Notes under the pieces: generated by a model
Database searches by the model: none
What the model was told of the DNA's origin: nothing
What the model saw: the letters and a program-made list of their open reading frames with translations, nothing else
Shown: piece by piece, positions 1 through 9,736 of the stretch
Numbering within the stretch: position 1 is the first letter of the stretch
How the letters are laid out: each line of letters begins with the position of its first letter
Source: Hyunsoonleella ulvae
GTDB lineage: Bacteria > Bacteroidota > Bacteroidia > Flavobacteriales > Flavobacteriaceae
Length of the DNA stretch: 64,000 nt
Assembly: GCF_016827605.1 (NCBI RefSeq)
Contig: NZ_JAEPJQ010000006.1
Location: 186,001-250,000 of the forward strand
Reading direction: 5' to 3'
Translations under genes and position numbers: made by a program

Positions 1-2
1 CG

Positions 3-3000
3 ATACTTAATAAAGCAACTAATAAATTCAGTACGTATTTAAACACTTATGGCAAGCCAATTGCTAGGCAGGTCATGTCAATTTTAAAAACTTCAGAAGA
101 TGACATATTTGTAGGTACAGGAGCTGGGATTTATAAGGTAGAAAGAGGTAAGGATACGTTAGGTTTAGACCGTTTAAAGGGGAGTGAATCACTTTTCGTT
201 CAAGATTTAGTGAAAGGTTTAAATAATAACTTATTAATTGCTACCCAAAGTAATAGTGTGTTTAGTTATGATCTAATACAAAAAGAGTTTACCAGATTTT
301 TAGACCCTGATACATCTAACACAAGTAACGTAAGACAACTACTTTTTGATGATGATAAAAACCTATGGGTAGGTTCTTATGATGGAATTAGGGTTGTTAA
401 TCAAGAAAAGGTTATTACCACTTTAAAAGCAGATATAGATAGAAAAAATTCGTTAAGTAAAAACTCTGTAAAATGTTTGTTTAAAGATAAAAAGGGATCA
501 GTTTGGGTAGGAACATATTATGGAGGTATAAATATATGGGATGAAACCAATACAAACTTCAGTAATATAATACAAAACCAGAAAGGTAAGGGGTTAAATT
601 ATGCCGTAGTTAGTTCTATCGAAAAATATGGGGACAATATGTTTTTTGGTACAGAAGGCGGGGGTGTAAATATCTGGAACAGCAAAACGAATACATACAG
701 GTACATAACCATAGGTAATTCCAACATATCAGATAATAATATAAAGTCACTAAAAATTCTTGGCAATGAACTTTGGATAGGGACTTTTAAAAGAGGCTTA
801 GATGTATATAACCTTGATACTAGATCGATTAATACTAAAGGTCTACCAAGAATACTAAAGGCATTTTTGGAGGATACTGGCGTATATACGATAAAAAATG
901 ATGCGCATAATAATATTTGGATAGGTACTTTTGGACAAGGTTTATTTAAATATAATCCTACCACCAAAGAATTTAAAAGATTTTACGATACAGATAGCGG
1001 TAATGCCATATCTAGTAATCTAGTTAGGTCTATATGTATAGATTCAAAACACAATATTTGGGTTGGTACCGAAAAAGGGTTGAATAAAATTGATGAAAAT
1101 GAAATTGTTTCCACATTTTTTTATGATGAAAAGCTGCAATACGGAGATGATATTTTATGTGTTTATGAAGATAGCATAAATAATTTGTGGGTAGGAACAA
1201 AGTCTAGGGGACTTTATAAATATGATGGTACAGATTTCAATGCTATTAATTTAGATATAAATAAACTGAAGATATCAGCAGTTCATAGTATTCTCGAGGA
1301 AAATGATAATAAATTATGGATAAGTACCAATCAAGGGCTAATGCAGTATAATATTAGTACTGAAAATGTACAATTATACAACCAGACGGATGGATTGATT
1401 AGTAATGAATTTAATAATAACTCCAGTTTTAAAACAAAAAGTGGTGTGTTTTATTTTGGAGGTCCCCAAGGAGCAACGTATTTTAATCCGCAGGAAATAA
1501 CAACAAATAATTATGCACCTCAGGTTATATTAACCGATTTTATAGTTCGAGAAAATGATAAAGAGGCTGACGATGCTAAAAATAACCTTAATAAAGAGTT
1601 AGCATACACAGAGTCTATTAACTTATCACACAAGCAAGGTAATTTTAGTATAGCGTTCTCTATTCCTAATTTTATAAATTCTAGTAATAACAAGTATCAG
1701 TACAGATTAAAAGGACTAGAAAAAGATTGGAATTTAACTACTACTAATATAGCATCATATACCATACAAAACCCAGGAAATTATGTTTTTGAAGTAAAAG
1801 GCGCTAACAATGATAATATATGGAATGCTACAGCAACACAATTAGCTATAAACGTAGCACCGGCACCATGGCGTACATGGTGGGCTTTTGTATTGTATGG
1901 TCTTTTAATTTTTACTGCGCTGTATTTTCTTTTAGATATCTTAAAATCTAGAACAAAACTAAAACACGATTTACAATTAGAATACTTAGAAACAGAAAGA
2001 ACGAAACAAACCAATAAAAATAAGTTAGAGTTTTTTACCAATATATCCCATGAGTTTAGAACTCCGTTGGCTTTAATATTGGGACCTCTAAATCAAATCT
2101 TAGAGGATTATCGAGGTAGCAGTAAAATGTATAAAAAGTTGTTGGTAATTGAAAATAATGCAAGCCATTTATTGCATTTGATAAACCGATTGATGGATTT
2201 TAGGAAATTTGAAAGTAACCTATATAAGCTAAAAGCAGCAGAAGGAAATATTGTTAAGTTCTTAAGAGAAATTTTCTTGTCATTTACCGAGTATGCCAAT
2301 CATGGAGAGTATACGTTTGAGTTTATATCAGAAGCAGAAGAAATTTTAGTGTATTATGACCGTAATAAACTAGAGCGCGTTTTTTATAATTTAATTTCTA
2401 ATGCATTTCGTTACACACCCAAAGGAGGGCATATTATCGTTAGAATAGAAAAGTTTCAACAACATGTAAAAGTACATGTTGAAGATTCTGGTGTTGGTAT
2501 AGCAAAAGAATATCAAACCAAAATATTTGATCGATTTTTTGAAGTAGCAGTTAATAACAAGCCAGATAAAGATTATAATAAAGGAACAGGAATAGGATTA
2601 TCTATTGCTAAAAATATTGTTGAGCTCCATAAGGGGAGTATTGAGGTAAAAGATAATAGCAATGATAAAGGATCTATTTTTTCAGTAACATTATTATTAG
2701 GAAAAGCACACTTAGATGATTCTGAAATTTTAAAAGATTTTAAATTTAGTGATGACCTTTCCCAATACGTTAAACAATTGGAAGAAGATAGTCCTACTTT
2801 AGAAGATGAAATTCAAATTCCTAGTGTCACAAAAAAGTATTCTGTTTTACTTGTAGAAGACAATAAACAACTAAGAAAGTTTATAAAAGACCTTTTAAAA
2901 AATGATTACAATATTTTAGAGGCAGAAAATGGAAAAATAGCTCTAAAGAAAGCAAAAAGGGAAGCCCCAGATTTGATTGTGAGTGATGTGATTATGCCAG

Positions 3001-3593
3001 AAATGACAGGAACTGAGCTCTGCTCTGCAGTTAAGGGGGACTTAAAAACAAGCCATATCCCTATCATATTATTAACATCAAGATCATCTTTAATTTATAA
3101 AATTGATGGCTTAGAACGTGGTGCAGATGATTACATCAGTAAACCCTTCAATATAAACGAGTTTAAGCTAAAAGTGAACAATTTGCTTCAAACTAGAGAA
3201 AAGTTAAGAGAGAAGTTTGTTTCTAGTGAGGGTTTAAAACCTGAAGATATTTTAGTTTCATCTTATGATGAAAAACTATACAAAAAAGCACTACAAATAG
3301 TAAATGATAATTTAGGAAACGAAGATTTTGATATAGCTTATTTCTGTTCAGAATTAGGTGTTAGTAGAACCATGTTATTTACAAAAATAAAAGCATGGTC
3401 TAATTTTACACCTAATGAGTTTATTCTACACTTTAGAATGAAGCGAGCTGCACAATTATTAGAGCAGGGAAAAATCAATATATCTCAGGTTAGTTATAAA
3501 GTAGGATATAAAGATCCTAAATACTTTAGTAAATCTTTTCAAAAGAAATTTGGAGAAACACCTTCCAAATACGCAGCTAAATTTTCAGAGTAG
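3..3593 (+). CDS. Hybrid two-component system sensor/regulator (HTCS), 5' partial
   Basis: One-protein sensor and transcription regulator of a polysaccharide utilisation locus. The frame stays open to the left edge, so the true N-terminus and signal peptide lie outside; numbering here counts from the ATG at 75. Residues about 1-470 are repeated two-component-propeller blades (recurring W(V/I)GT motifs), followed by a Y_Y_Y domain (about 500-600), one membrane helix (about 615-640), a histidine kinase with the H-box ISHEFRTP (His659) and ATP-binding motifs NLISNAFRYTP and GTGIGLSIAK, a receiver domain with Asp971 in SDVIMPE, and a C-terminal AraC-type DNA-binding domain. HTCS proteins normally sense an oligosaccharide in the periplasm and activate the adjacent susCD operon. 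Same strand and directly upstream of susC. Function is confident; the ligand is unknown. Confidence 0.95.
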   Translation: MLNKATNKFSTYLNTYGKPIARQVMSILKTSEDDIFVGTGAGIYKVERGKDTLGLDRLKGSESLFVQDLVKGLNNNLLIATQSNSVFSYDLIQKEFTRFLDPDTSNTSNVRQLLFDDDKNLWVGSYDGIRVVNQEKVITTLKADIDRKNSLSKNSVKCLFKDKKGSVWVGTYYGGINIWDETNTNFSNIIQNQKGKGLNYAVVSSIEKYGDNMFFGTEGGGVNIWNSKTNTYRYITIGNSNISDNNIKSLKILGNELWIGTFKRGLDVYNLDTRSINTKGLPRILKAFLEDTGVYTIKNDAHNNIWIGTFGQGLFKYNPTTKEFKRFYDTDSGNAISSNLVRSICIDSKHNIWVGTEKGLNKIDENEIVSTFFYDEKLQYGDDILCVYEDSINNLWVGTKSRGLYKYDGTDFNAINLDINKLKISAVHSILEENDNKLWISTNQGLMQYNISTENVQLYNQTDGLISNEFNNNSSFKTKSGVFYFGGPQGATYFNPQEITTNNYAPQVILTDFIVRENDKEADDAKNNLNKELAYTESINLSHKQGNFSIAFSIPNFINSSNNKYQYRLKGLEKDWNLTTTNIASYTIQNPGNYVFEVKGANNDNIWNATATQLAINVAPAPWRTWWAFVLYGLLIFTALYFLLDILKSRTKLKHDLQLEYLETERTKQTNKNKLEFFTNISHEFRTPLALILGPLNQILEDYRGSSKMYKKLLVIENNASHLLHLINRLMDFRKFESNLYKLKAAEGNIVKFLREIFLSFTEYANHGEYTFEFISEAEEILVYYDRNKLERVFYNLISNAFRYTPKGGHIIVRIEKFQQHVKVHVEDSGVGIAKEYQTKIFDRFFEVAVNNKPDKDYNKGTGIGLSIAKNIVELHKGSIEVKDNSNDKGSIFSVTLLLGKAHLDDSEILKDFKFSDDLSQYVKQLEEDSPTLEDEIQIPSVTKKYSVLLVEDNKQLRKFIKDLLKNDYNILEAENGKIALKKAKREAPDLIVSDVIMPEMTGTELCSAVKGDLKTSHIPIILLTSRSSLIYKIDGLERGADDYISKPFNINEFKLKVNNLLQTREKLREKFVSSEGLKPEDILVSSYDEKLYKKALQIVNDNLGNEDFDIAYFCSELGVSRTMLFTKIKAWSNFTPNEFILHFRMKRAAQLLEQGKINISQVSYKVGYKDPKYFSKSFQKKFGETPSKYAAKFSE

Positions 3594-3693
3594 AAACTTT
3601 TGTTTAAGTAAAAGTTATTGTAAATCAGTTAGTTGTACTATTTTACTCCCTATTTTGTACTTCTACCAGTTCCATTTATTCTAGTTTTAGGTC

Positions 3694-3786
3694 ATGAAAA
3701 ATATTAAACCAACAACAAAATATCTAGAATATTTGCTCATCGCAGTAATTGTTGTTTTAGGGTTGGTTATAATCTATCTAAACTAA
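3694..3786 (+). CDS. Possible 30-residue single-pass membrane peptide
   Basis: A short frame with an ATG start encodes a 30-residue peptide. It has a polar N-terminus (MKNIKPTTKYLEY) followed by about 16 hydrophobic residues (LLIAVIVVLGLVIIYL), the outline of a single membrane helix. It sits in the 218-base gap between the HTCS gene and susC, 25 bases before the susC start and on the same strand. No family is recognised. It may be a genuine small membrane protein or a translated leader of the susC transcript, or it may be chance. Nothing beyond the reading frame and hydrophobicity supports it. Confidence 0.35.
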   Translation: MKNIKPTTKYLEYLLIAVIVVLGLVIIYLN

Positions 3787-3811
3787 TTATAATTTAAAAC
3801 TAAATTAACTG

Positions 3812-6800
3812 ATGAAAAAAACTAAACAATTAAAAAAGACACTTTTTCTTTTATTGAGTTTTTGTTTTGTACTAAATATTAGTGCACAGGAAAAAACAAT
3901 AACAGGAACTGTAACATCTGCTACAGATGGATTAACGTTGCCAGGAGTAAACGTTATTGTTAAAGGTACTAACAATGGTACATCTACAGATTTTGATGGA
4001 AATTATACAATAACTGTCAAAGAAGCCAATGCAATTTTGGTGTTTAGCTATATAGGATACAAATCTCTAGAAGTTTCTGTAGGTAGTTCTAATCAACTCA
4101 ATGTGAAACTAGAAGAAGACTTAGCTGCTTTAGATGAGGTGGTAGTTGTAGGCTATGGTGCAAGGAAAAAGAGTGATATTACAGGGTCCGTATCTTCTGT
4201 GAAGTCTGAAGAAGTTACAGCATTTCCTGTTTTAGATGCGCAGCAAGCATTACAAGGACGTGCGGCAGGTGTTGCTGTACAATCTAATAATGGTGGAGAG
4301 CCAGGTACGCCAATTAATGTAACCATAAGGGGTAATACCTCTATAAATGCCAGCAGTGCTGCACTCGTAGTTGTTGATGGGTTTGTAGGAGCTACATACC
4401 CACAACCAGGCGATATAGAATCTGTAGAAGTCTTAAAAGATGCTTCTGCAACTGCTATTTATGGGTCTCGAGGTGCCAATGGTGTAATTTTAGTTACTAC
4501 TAAAAAAGGAAGAAAAGGTAAAATGGTTATAGAACTAAATAGTAATTATGCACTACAAACTACCTCTAACAGGTTAGATTTATTGGATGCTGGTCAATTT
4601 GCAGATTATACAAGGATCATTAACCCTTCGTACACTCAGGGCTCAGCCAATACAGACTGGCAAGATTTAATTTATACTACAGGGCATACAACAAACCATC
4701 AGTTATCATTTTCTGGAGGTTCAGATAAAATTAATTATTATGTGTCGGGCAACTACTTTGATCAGAAGGGGGTAGTTGTTAATTCTGGATTTGAGCGTTT
4801 TTCATTTTTAAGTAATATAGATGCTCAAATTAATGATAAGTTAAAGTTAGGCTTTAACGCTTTTGGAAGCCGTAGTTCCAAAGATGGTGTTTCTACTCAA
4901 GCTAGTACTGGAGGTAGAGGAAGTGGAGATGTAATATCCATTGCTTACAGGTTTGCCCCAGATTTAGGTGTTTTAGATGAAAATGGAAATAATACATTCA
5001 ACTCTGTGGGAGATGATATTGACAACCCATTTGCTGTTGCTACGGAAAGAGTGGATGAAACACTCGAAGATATTTACAGAGCCAATTTTTATGGAGAGTA
5101 TCAGGTTCTTGAAGGGTTAACTTTTAAGTCAACATTTGGTTTTAGTTCAAGAAACCAAACTAGAGGGCAGTTTACACCTTCAACCCTAATAACTTCCGCA
5201 GGAAGTCAAGGAGGTATAGCAGGTATTGCTAATTTGAAAAATACAAATTTATTAAGTGAAAATTATTTAACCTACACTAAGGAAATAGGGAAAGGAAATT
5301 TAACCGTATTAGCAGGATATTCTTATCAAAAAGATAGAACTGTAACAAATTCATCAGGAGCTGAAGGCTTTGTGACAAATAGTGTATCCTATTATGCTCT
5401 AGATACGGCATCAACACCTTTATTTCCAGAATCCTTTTTAAGGGAGTTTGAGATACAATCACAGTACGGTCGTATAAATTATGATTACGACGATAAGTAT
5501 TTAATCACATTTACTGCACGTAGAGATGGGGCATCAAACTTTGCCAAAAATAATAAGTATGCATTTTTCCCTTCTGGAGCTATAGGTTGGAAAATTTCTA
5601 ATGAGAACTTTTTAAAGGATAACGAAACTATAGCTAACCTAAAACTTAGAGTGAGTTATGGGGTTACGGGTAATCCATCTATTGCACCCTACCAATCTTT
5701 AGCAACGTTACAGTCAATTTATGCAGTTACAGGAGATCAAACAGTAAACGCTGTGGTTTCTGGTAGACCTGCAAACCCAAACTTAAAATGGGAATCATCT
5801 TATCAAACTAACTTTGGTATAGATTTGGGTTTGTGGCAAAATAGAGCCTCTTTAAGTGTTGATATTTACAATATTGATACAAAAGACTTAATAGTAGGTA
5901 ATAGCAATACGCCAGAGTATACAGGTTTTTTAAATCCTAATTTTTTAGATAATATCGGGGAGATAAACAACAGGGGGGTTGAAATTACACTTTCTACAAA
6001 AAATATAAGCACAGAGGATTTTACATGGTCTACCGATTTAAACTGGTCTAGGAATAGAAATACAGTGGAGAAACTATTTGGTAGTGATGTAGATTTCTTC
6101 TTACCATCAGCTGCGCCAGGGCACTTTTTACAGGATGAAACACATATTTTAAGAGAGGGAGAGGCACTCGGACAATTTTTTGGTTATGAATATAGAGGTG
6201 TTTATCAAGGAGGAGACTTACCAGTAGGTACAGCTACATTTAGTGGTGCAGCAGCAGGAGAAGAATTATTTACAGATACAGATGGAAGTGGTGAGATAAA
6301 TTCATCTGACCGAAAAATAATAGGAGATCCAAATCAAGATTGGACATTTGGTTTTAATAACACATTTAAATACAAAAATTTTGATTTGGGCATCTTTTTT
6401 CAAGGAGCAGTTGGTGGCGATATTTATAGTTTTACATTATCTGAGCTTGCATCTGGAGGCTCTAATGCTACAACTGAAGCATTAAATGCATGGACACCAA
6501 CAAATACTGACACTAATGTGCCTTCCCCAGCTACTAGAGAAAAACGTATGAATTCTAGGTTTGTTTTCGATGGCACTTATGTGCGATTGAAGAACTTAGT
6601 ACTTGGCTATAATTTGCCGCAAAATGTCACTGAAAAGTTAGGAATGGATAATGTTAGGTTTTCGCTTAGTGGACAAAATTTATTAACCATTACCGATTAT
6701 CCTGGTACAGATCCAGAGGTAAGTTATAGGGCGTCTGGTTCTCAAAATGCCAATGTGAATCAAGGCTTTGATTATGGAAATTATCCTAATATAGAATCGG

Positions 6801-6829
6801 TTACTTTTAGTGTAAATCTTAAGTTTTAA
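3812..6829 (+). CDS. SusC/RagA family TonB-dependent outer-membrane transporter
   Basis: Outer-membrane importer for oligosaccharides, energised by TonB. The 1005 residues show a signal peptide ending near NISAQ, a carboxypeptidase-regulatory-like domain (about 29-110), the DEVVVVGYG segment typical of SusC proteins, a plug domain (about 115-235, with ESVEVLKDASATAIYGSRGA), and a long beta-barrel ending in a C-terminal phenylalanine as expected for BamA-dependent insertion. The length is normal for the family. The susD gene follows after 18 bases, so the two should be co-transcribed and form the usual SusCD complex. Substrate cannot be read from the sequence; the downstream GH88 and GH2 genes point to a uronic-acid-containing glycan. 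Confidence 0.97.
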   Translation: MKKTKQLKKTLFLLLSFCFVLNISAQEKTITGTVTSATDGLTLPGVNVIVKGTNNGTSTDFDGNYTITVKEANAILVFSYIGYKSLEVSVGSSNQLNVKLEEDLAALDEVVVVGYGARKKSDITGSVSSVKSEEVTAFPVLDAQQALQGRAAGVAVQSNNGGEPGTPINVTIRGNTSINASSAALVVVDGFVGATYPQPGDIESVEVLKDASATAIYGSRGANGVILVTTKKGRKGKMVIELNSNYALQTTSNRLDLLDAGQFADYTRIINPSYTQGSANTDWQDLIYTTGHTTNHQLSFSGGSDKINYYVSGNYFDQKGVVVNSGFERFSFLSNIDAQINDKLKLGFNAFGSRSSKDGVSTQASTGGRGSGDVISIAYRFAPDLGVLDENGNNTFNSVGDDIDNPFAVATERVDETLEDIYRANFYGEYQVLEGLTFKSTFGFSSRNQTRGQFTPSTLITSAGSQGGIAGIANLKNTNLLSENYLTYTKEIGKGNLTVLAGYSYQKDRTVTNSSGAEGFVTNSVSYYALDTASTPLFPESFLREFEIQSQYGRINYDYDDKYLITFTARRDGASNFAKNNKYAFFPSGAIGWKISNENFLKDNETIANLKLRVSYGVTGNPSIAPYQSLATLQSIYAVTGDQTVNAVVSGRPANPNLKWESSYQTNFGIDLGLWQNRASLSVDIYNIDTKDLIVGNSNTPEYTGFLNPNFLDNIGEINNRGVEITLSTKNISTEDFTWSTDLNWSRNRNTVEKLFGSDVDFFLPSAAPGHFLQDETHILREGEALGQFFGYEYRGVYQGGDLPVGTATFSGAAAGEELFTDTDGSGEINSSDRKIIGDPNQDWTFGFNNTFKYKNFDLGIFFQGAVGGDIYSFTLSELASGGSNATTEALNAWTPTNTDTNVPSPATREKRMNSRFVFDGTYVRLKNLVLGYNLPQNVTEKLGMDNVRFSLSGQNLLTITDYPGTDPEVSYRASGSQNANVNQGFDYGNYPNIESVTFSVNLKF

Positions 6830-6847
6830 AATAAAAAATAGAAAAAC

Positions 6848-8362
6848 ATGAAAAAATTAAAATATATATTCCTTTTATTGGTAATGCCTATTTTGGGATG
6901 TTCAGATTTAGAAGAAGAACCAATATCAGTGTTGTCACCTGATGGGTTTTTTAAATCAATCCAAGATGTACAAACAGCTATAAACGGTAGTTATGGAAAT
7001 ATGGGGACTGAGGCTTTTTGGGGAAGGAAATTTTCCTTACCATTAATGCTTAGAAGTGATATGGTTGGTATTGGAGATCAAGGTACAGCAGGTCGTCGAA
7101 AAGATCATGATAACTTTGCTGTAGCTGATGATAATGGAATGATTACGGCATTTTGGCCAAGAACTTATCAAATAATTGCTGGGGCTAATGAAGCTATTGC
7201 TGGCGGTAGTGGACTTGGTCTACCAGATGAGACTTTAAACCCAGTAGTTGCTCAAGCACATTTTGTTAGGGCTTATACATATTTTCACTTGGTAAGACTT
7301 TTTGGCGATATTCCTTATTTTGATGCTCCCATACAAAATATTGCAGAAGCGTCTCAAGTTTCTAAAACATCAGCAGCAGAAGTTTACACAAACATTATTG
7401 CAGATTTAGAGTTCGCCAAACAATGGTTACCCGATACACAACCTTCATCAGCATTACCATCTAAAGCTACAGCAGCAGGTTATTTGGCATTAGTGCATTT
7501 AACTATGAATAATTTTCAAGACGCTTATGATGAAGCAAAGTTTGTAATTGACGGAGAGGGAAGGTTTGATTTAGAGCTTGCTGCAGATTTTCAAGATTTA
7601 TTCGATGCTACTAAGCAAAGTGGTTTAAAGGAAGCTTTGTTTACTATTGATCACAATGGTTTTAGAAGCGGGAATTACGGACAGGACTACATGCCCGCAC
7701 TTACAGGTATTAGAGCGAATCAGTTTGGTGATATTGGTGGGGGATGGTCTGTAGCCGTACCTAGTATAGAAGTATATAACAGATGGGATGGTAGAGATTA
7801 TAGAAAAGCTGTTAGTTTGGATACCACGGGTATTTTTAACGGCGCAGTTGATGATTTTATGAATTTCCCAACATATGATGCTCGAAATATTCAAAGTGCA
7901 TACATAGCAAAATATGCAAGATTCACAGGGCAGACATCAAACGGTAATGGTCGCGGATCAGAACATAATTATGCACAAATGCGTTATGCAGAAGTTCTCT
8001 TAATAGCCGCAGAAGCATTGAATGAAATAAGTCCAGGAAGCACTGAAGCAGACGGGTATGTAAATAGAGTACGGGCTCGGGCAAGAAATGGCAATGGTTC
8101 TGGCTTCCCAGCAGATGTAATACCTGGAATGTCTCAATCAGACTTCAGAAATATGGTTCTTGAAGAACGTCGATGGGAACTAGCTTTTGAGTTTAAACGA
8201 TGGTATGATATTAAGAGACGTGAATTGGGAATTGATGCTTTCGGGGCTAGTGGTTTTGAAGAAAGACCAAATTTTACGCCCTCTAGGGATTACTTATATC
8301 CGCTTCCTAATGATGAATTACAGCGTAACCCAAACTTAGAACCTCAGAACCCTGGATACTAA
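6848..8362 (+). CDS. SusD/RagB family surface glycan-binding lipoprotein
   Basis: Surface lipoprotein that forms the lid of the SusC transporter and binds glycan. The signal peptide ends in the lipobox ILGC; the acidic stretch right after the cysteine (SDLEEE) matches the Bacteroidota surface-export signal. The SusD-like N-terminal region contains the usual helical TPR-type segments (HFVRAYTYFHLVRLFGDIPY), and the C-terminal RagB/SusD domain ends with EERRWELAFEFKRWYDIKR, a family hallmark. 504 residues is typical. It lies between susC (18 bases upstream) and the GH88 gene (16 bases downstream), consistent with one operon. Confidence 0.97.
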   Translation: MKKLKYIFLLLVMPILGCSDLEEEPISVLSPDGFFKSIQDVQTAINGSYGNMGTEAFWGRKFSLPLMLRSDMVGIGDQGTAGRRKDHDNFAVADDNGMITAFWPRTYQIIAGANEAIAGGSGLGLPDETLNPVVAQAHFVRAYTYFHLVRLFGDIPYFDAPIQNIAEASQVSKTSAAEVYTNIIADLEFAKQWLPDTQPSSALPSKATAAGYLALVHLTMNNFQDAYDEAKFVIDGEGRFDLELAADFQDLFDATKQSGLKEALFTIDHNGFRSGNYGQDYMPALTGIRANQFGDIGGGWSVAVPSIEVYNRWDGRDYRKAVSLDTTGIFNGAVDDFMNFPTYDARNIQSAYIAKYARFTGQTSNGNGRGSEHNYAQMRYAEVLLIAAEALNEISPGSTEADGYVNRVRARARNGNGSGFPADVIPGMSQSDFRNMVLEERRWELAFEFKRWYDIKRRELGIDAFGASGFEERPNFTPSRDYLYPLPNDELQRNPNLEPQNPGY

Positions 8363-8378
8363 ATCAAAGTTTTGTTTG

Positions 8379-9563
8379 ATGTTTAGAGTTAGTTTTTTAT
8401 TTATTATCCTTGGATTTACATGTGTATCATGTAAATCTGAGGATAAAAATAAAGTAGTAGACGGTCAAGAAACTATTGAAGCTTTGTTAGAAGCAAGGTA
8501 CAGTAAGTTTCTAAATTATAAAGTAGATTCCACAGCTTTTGCACGAAGCTATAATCCAAAAACAGCTACAATAACAAAGGTGCCTTCTAGTAATTGGACC
8601 AGCGGTTTTTTTGCCGGAAACTTTTGGCAAATTTATATGCTCACTGGTAAAGAAGATTTTAAAAATAGCGCTGAAGAATGGACTGCTTACATAGAGAAAG
8701 AAAAGTACAATGATAGAACCCATGATATGGGCTTTAAGGTATTTTGTAGTTTTGGTAATGGCTTAAAAATTAAAGACAATCAAAATTACAAGGATATCAT
8801 AGTAAAGAGTGCTAAAACTTTATCTACAAGGTTTGATGATACCGTAGGTAGTATACGTTCTTGGGATTTTAATGAAGATATTTGGCAGTTTCCTGTTATT
8901 ATAGATAACATGATGAATCTAGAACTTTTGTTTGAAGCTACCAAAATATCAGGAGATAGTACGTTTCATAAAATAGCTGTTAAGCATGCCAATACTACTT
9001 TAAAAAATCATTTTAGAGAAGATGCAAGTACATGGCATGTATTAGATTATGATACAATATCTGGTCAAGTTAGGGGTCGTGTTACGCATCAAGGCATTAG
9101 TGATGAATCGGCATGGGCTCGTGGCCAAGGTTGGGCAATTAATGGTTTTACTACTGTTTACAGGTATACTAAGGATGCTAAATATTTAAATCAAGCCATA
9201 GCTACTGCAAACTTTTTTATTAATCACAAGAATATGCCAGAAGATGGGATTCCCTATTGGGATTTTGATCATCCTGATATACCAAACATCTCTCGTGATG
9301 TATCTGCTGCTGCAATCGTGGCGTCAGCACTAATAGAGTTATATCAGTATACCAAAAATGAAGATTTTTTGAATTATAGTAAAAAAGTTTGTGAAAGCTT
9401 AAAGTCAAGAAAATATATACTTCCCGAAGATATTGATATACCTTTTATATTAGATCATAGCTTTGGAGATTGGTCGCTCAAAAAAGAAATGGATGAGCCA
9501 ATTGTATACGGAGATTACTATTTTTTACAAACCCTTCTTAGACTCAAAGCGCTCCAGAAATAG
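8379..9563 (+). CDS. GH88 unsaturated glucuronyl hydrolase, exported
   Basis: Glycoside hydrolase that removes the 4,5-unsaturated uronic acid left at the non-reducing end of oligosaccharides by polysaccharide lyases. Recognisable family blocks are WTSGFFAGNFWQ (residues 73-84), THDMGF with Asp116, IIDNMMNLELLF with Asp176, and SDESAWARGQGWA. Asp116 and Asp176 match the two catalytic aspartates known in GH88 (D88 and D149 in the Bacillus GL1 enzyme). The N-terminus is a signal peptide with a likely lipid-attachment cysteine at residue 18. An in-frame TTG one codon upstream is possible, but the ATG at 8379 is the simpler start. Its presence implies that lyase products are the substrate, although no lyase gene is in the window. 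Confidence 0.92.
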   Translation: MFRVSFLFIILGFTCVSCKSEDKNKVVDGQETIEALLEARYSKFLNYKVDSTAFARSYNPKTATITKVPSSNWTSGFFAGNFWQIYMLTGKEDFKNSAEEWTAYIEKEKYNDRTHDMGFKVFCSFGNGLKIKDNQNYKDIIVKSAKTLSTRFDDTVGSIRSWDFNEDIWQFPVIIDNMMNLELLFEATKISGDSTFHKIAVKHANTTLKNHFREDASTWHVLDYDTISGQVRGRVTHQGISDESAWARGQGWAINGFTTVYRYTKDAKYLNQAIATANFFINHKNMPEDGIPYWDFDHPDIPNISRDVSAAAIVASALIELYQYTKNEDFLNYSKKVCESLKSRKYILPEDIDIPFILDHSFGDWSLKKEMDEPIVYGDYYFLQTLLRLKALQK

Positions 9564-9736
9564 AAATTATATTTCTAGAATATTTGATACGTAAATAAAT
9601 GTCTCGTTTTCACTTAAGTGGGAAGATCTATTTTTAGTTGTTGATTATATACATCCAATAGTTTTATTTGCAATTAATTTATTAAGCACCCAATGTTGTT
9701 GCTTATATTGTTTTTACATTATTTAAGTTTTAAAAG

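Noticed and set aside
599-2299. Minus-strand frames at 599-967, 1781-2041 and 2108-2299
   Set aside because: They lie inside the HTCS gene in other frames and encode no recognisable protein; the plus-strand gene has continuous domain structure.
3600-3690. Promoter of susC (TATTTTG near 3650)
   Set aside because: The box has only one base between TA and TTTG and the nearest TTG is at the wrong spacing, so it does not meet the consensus.
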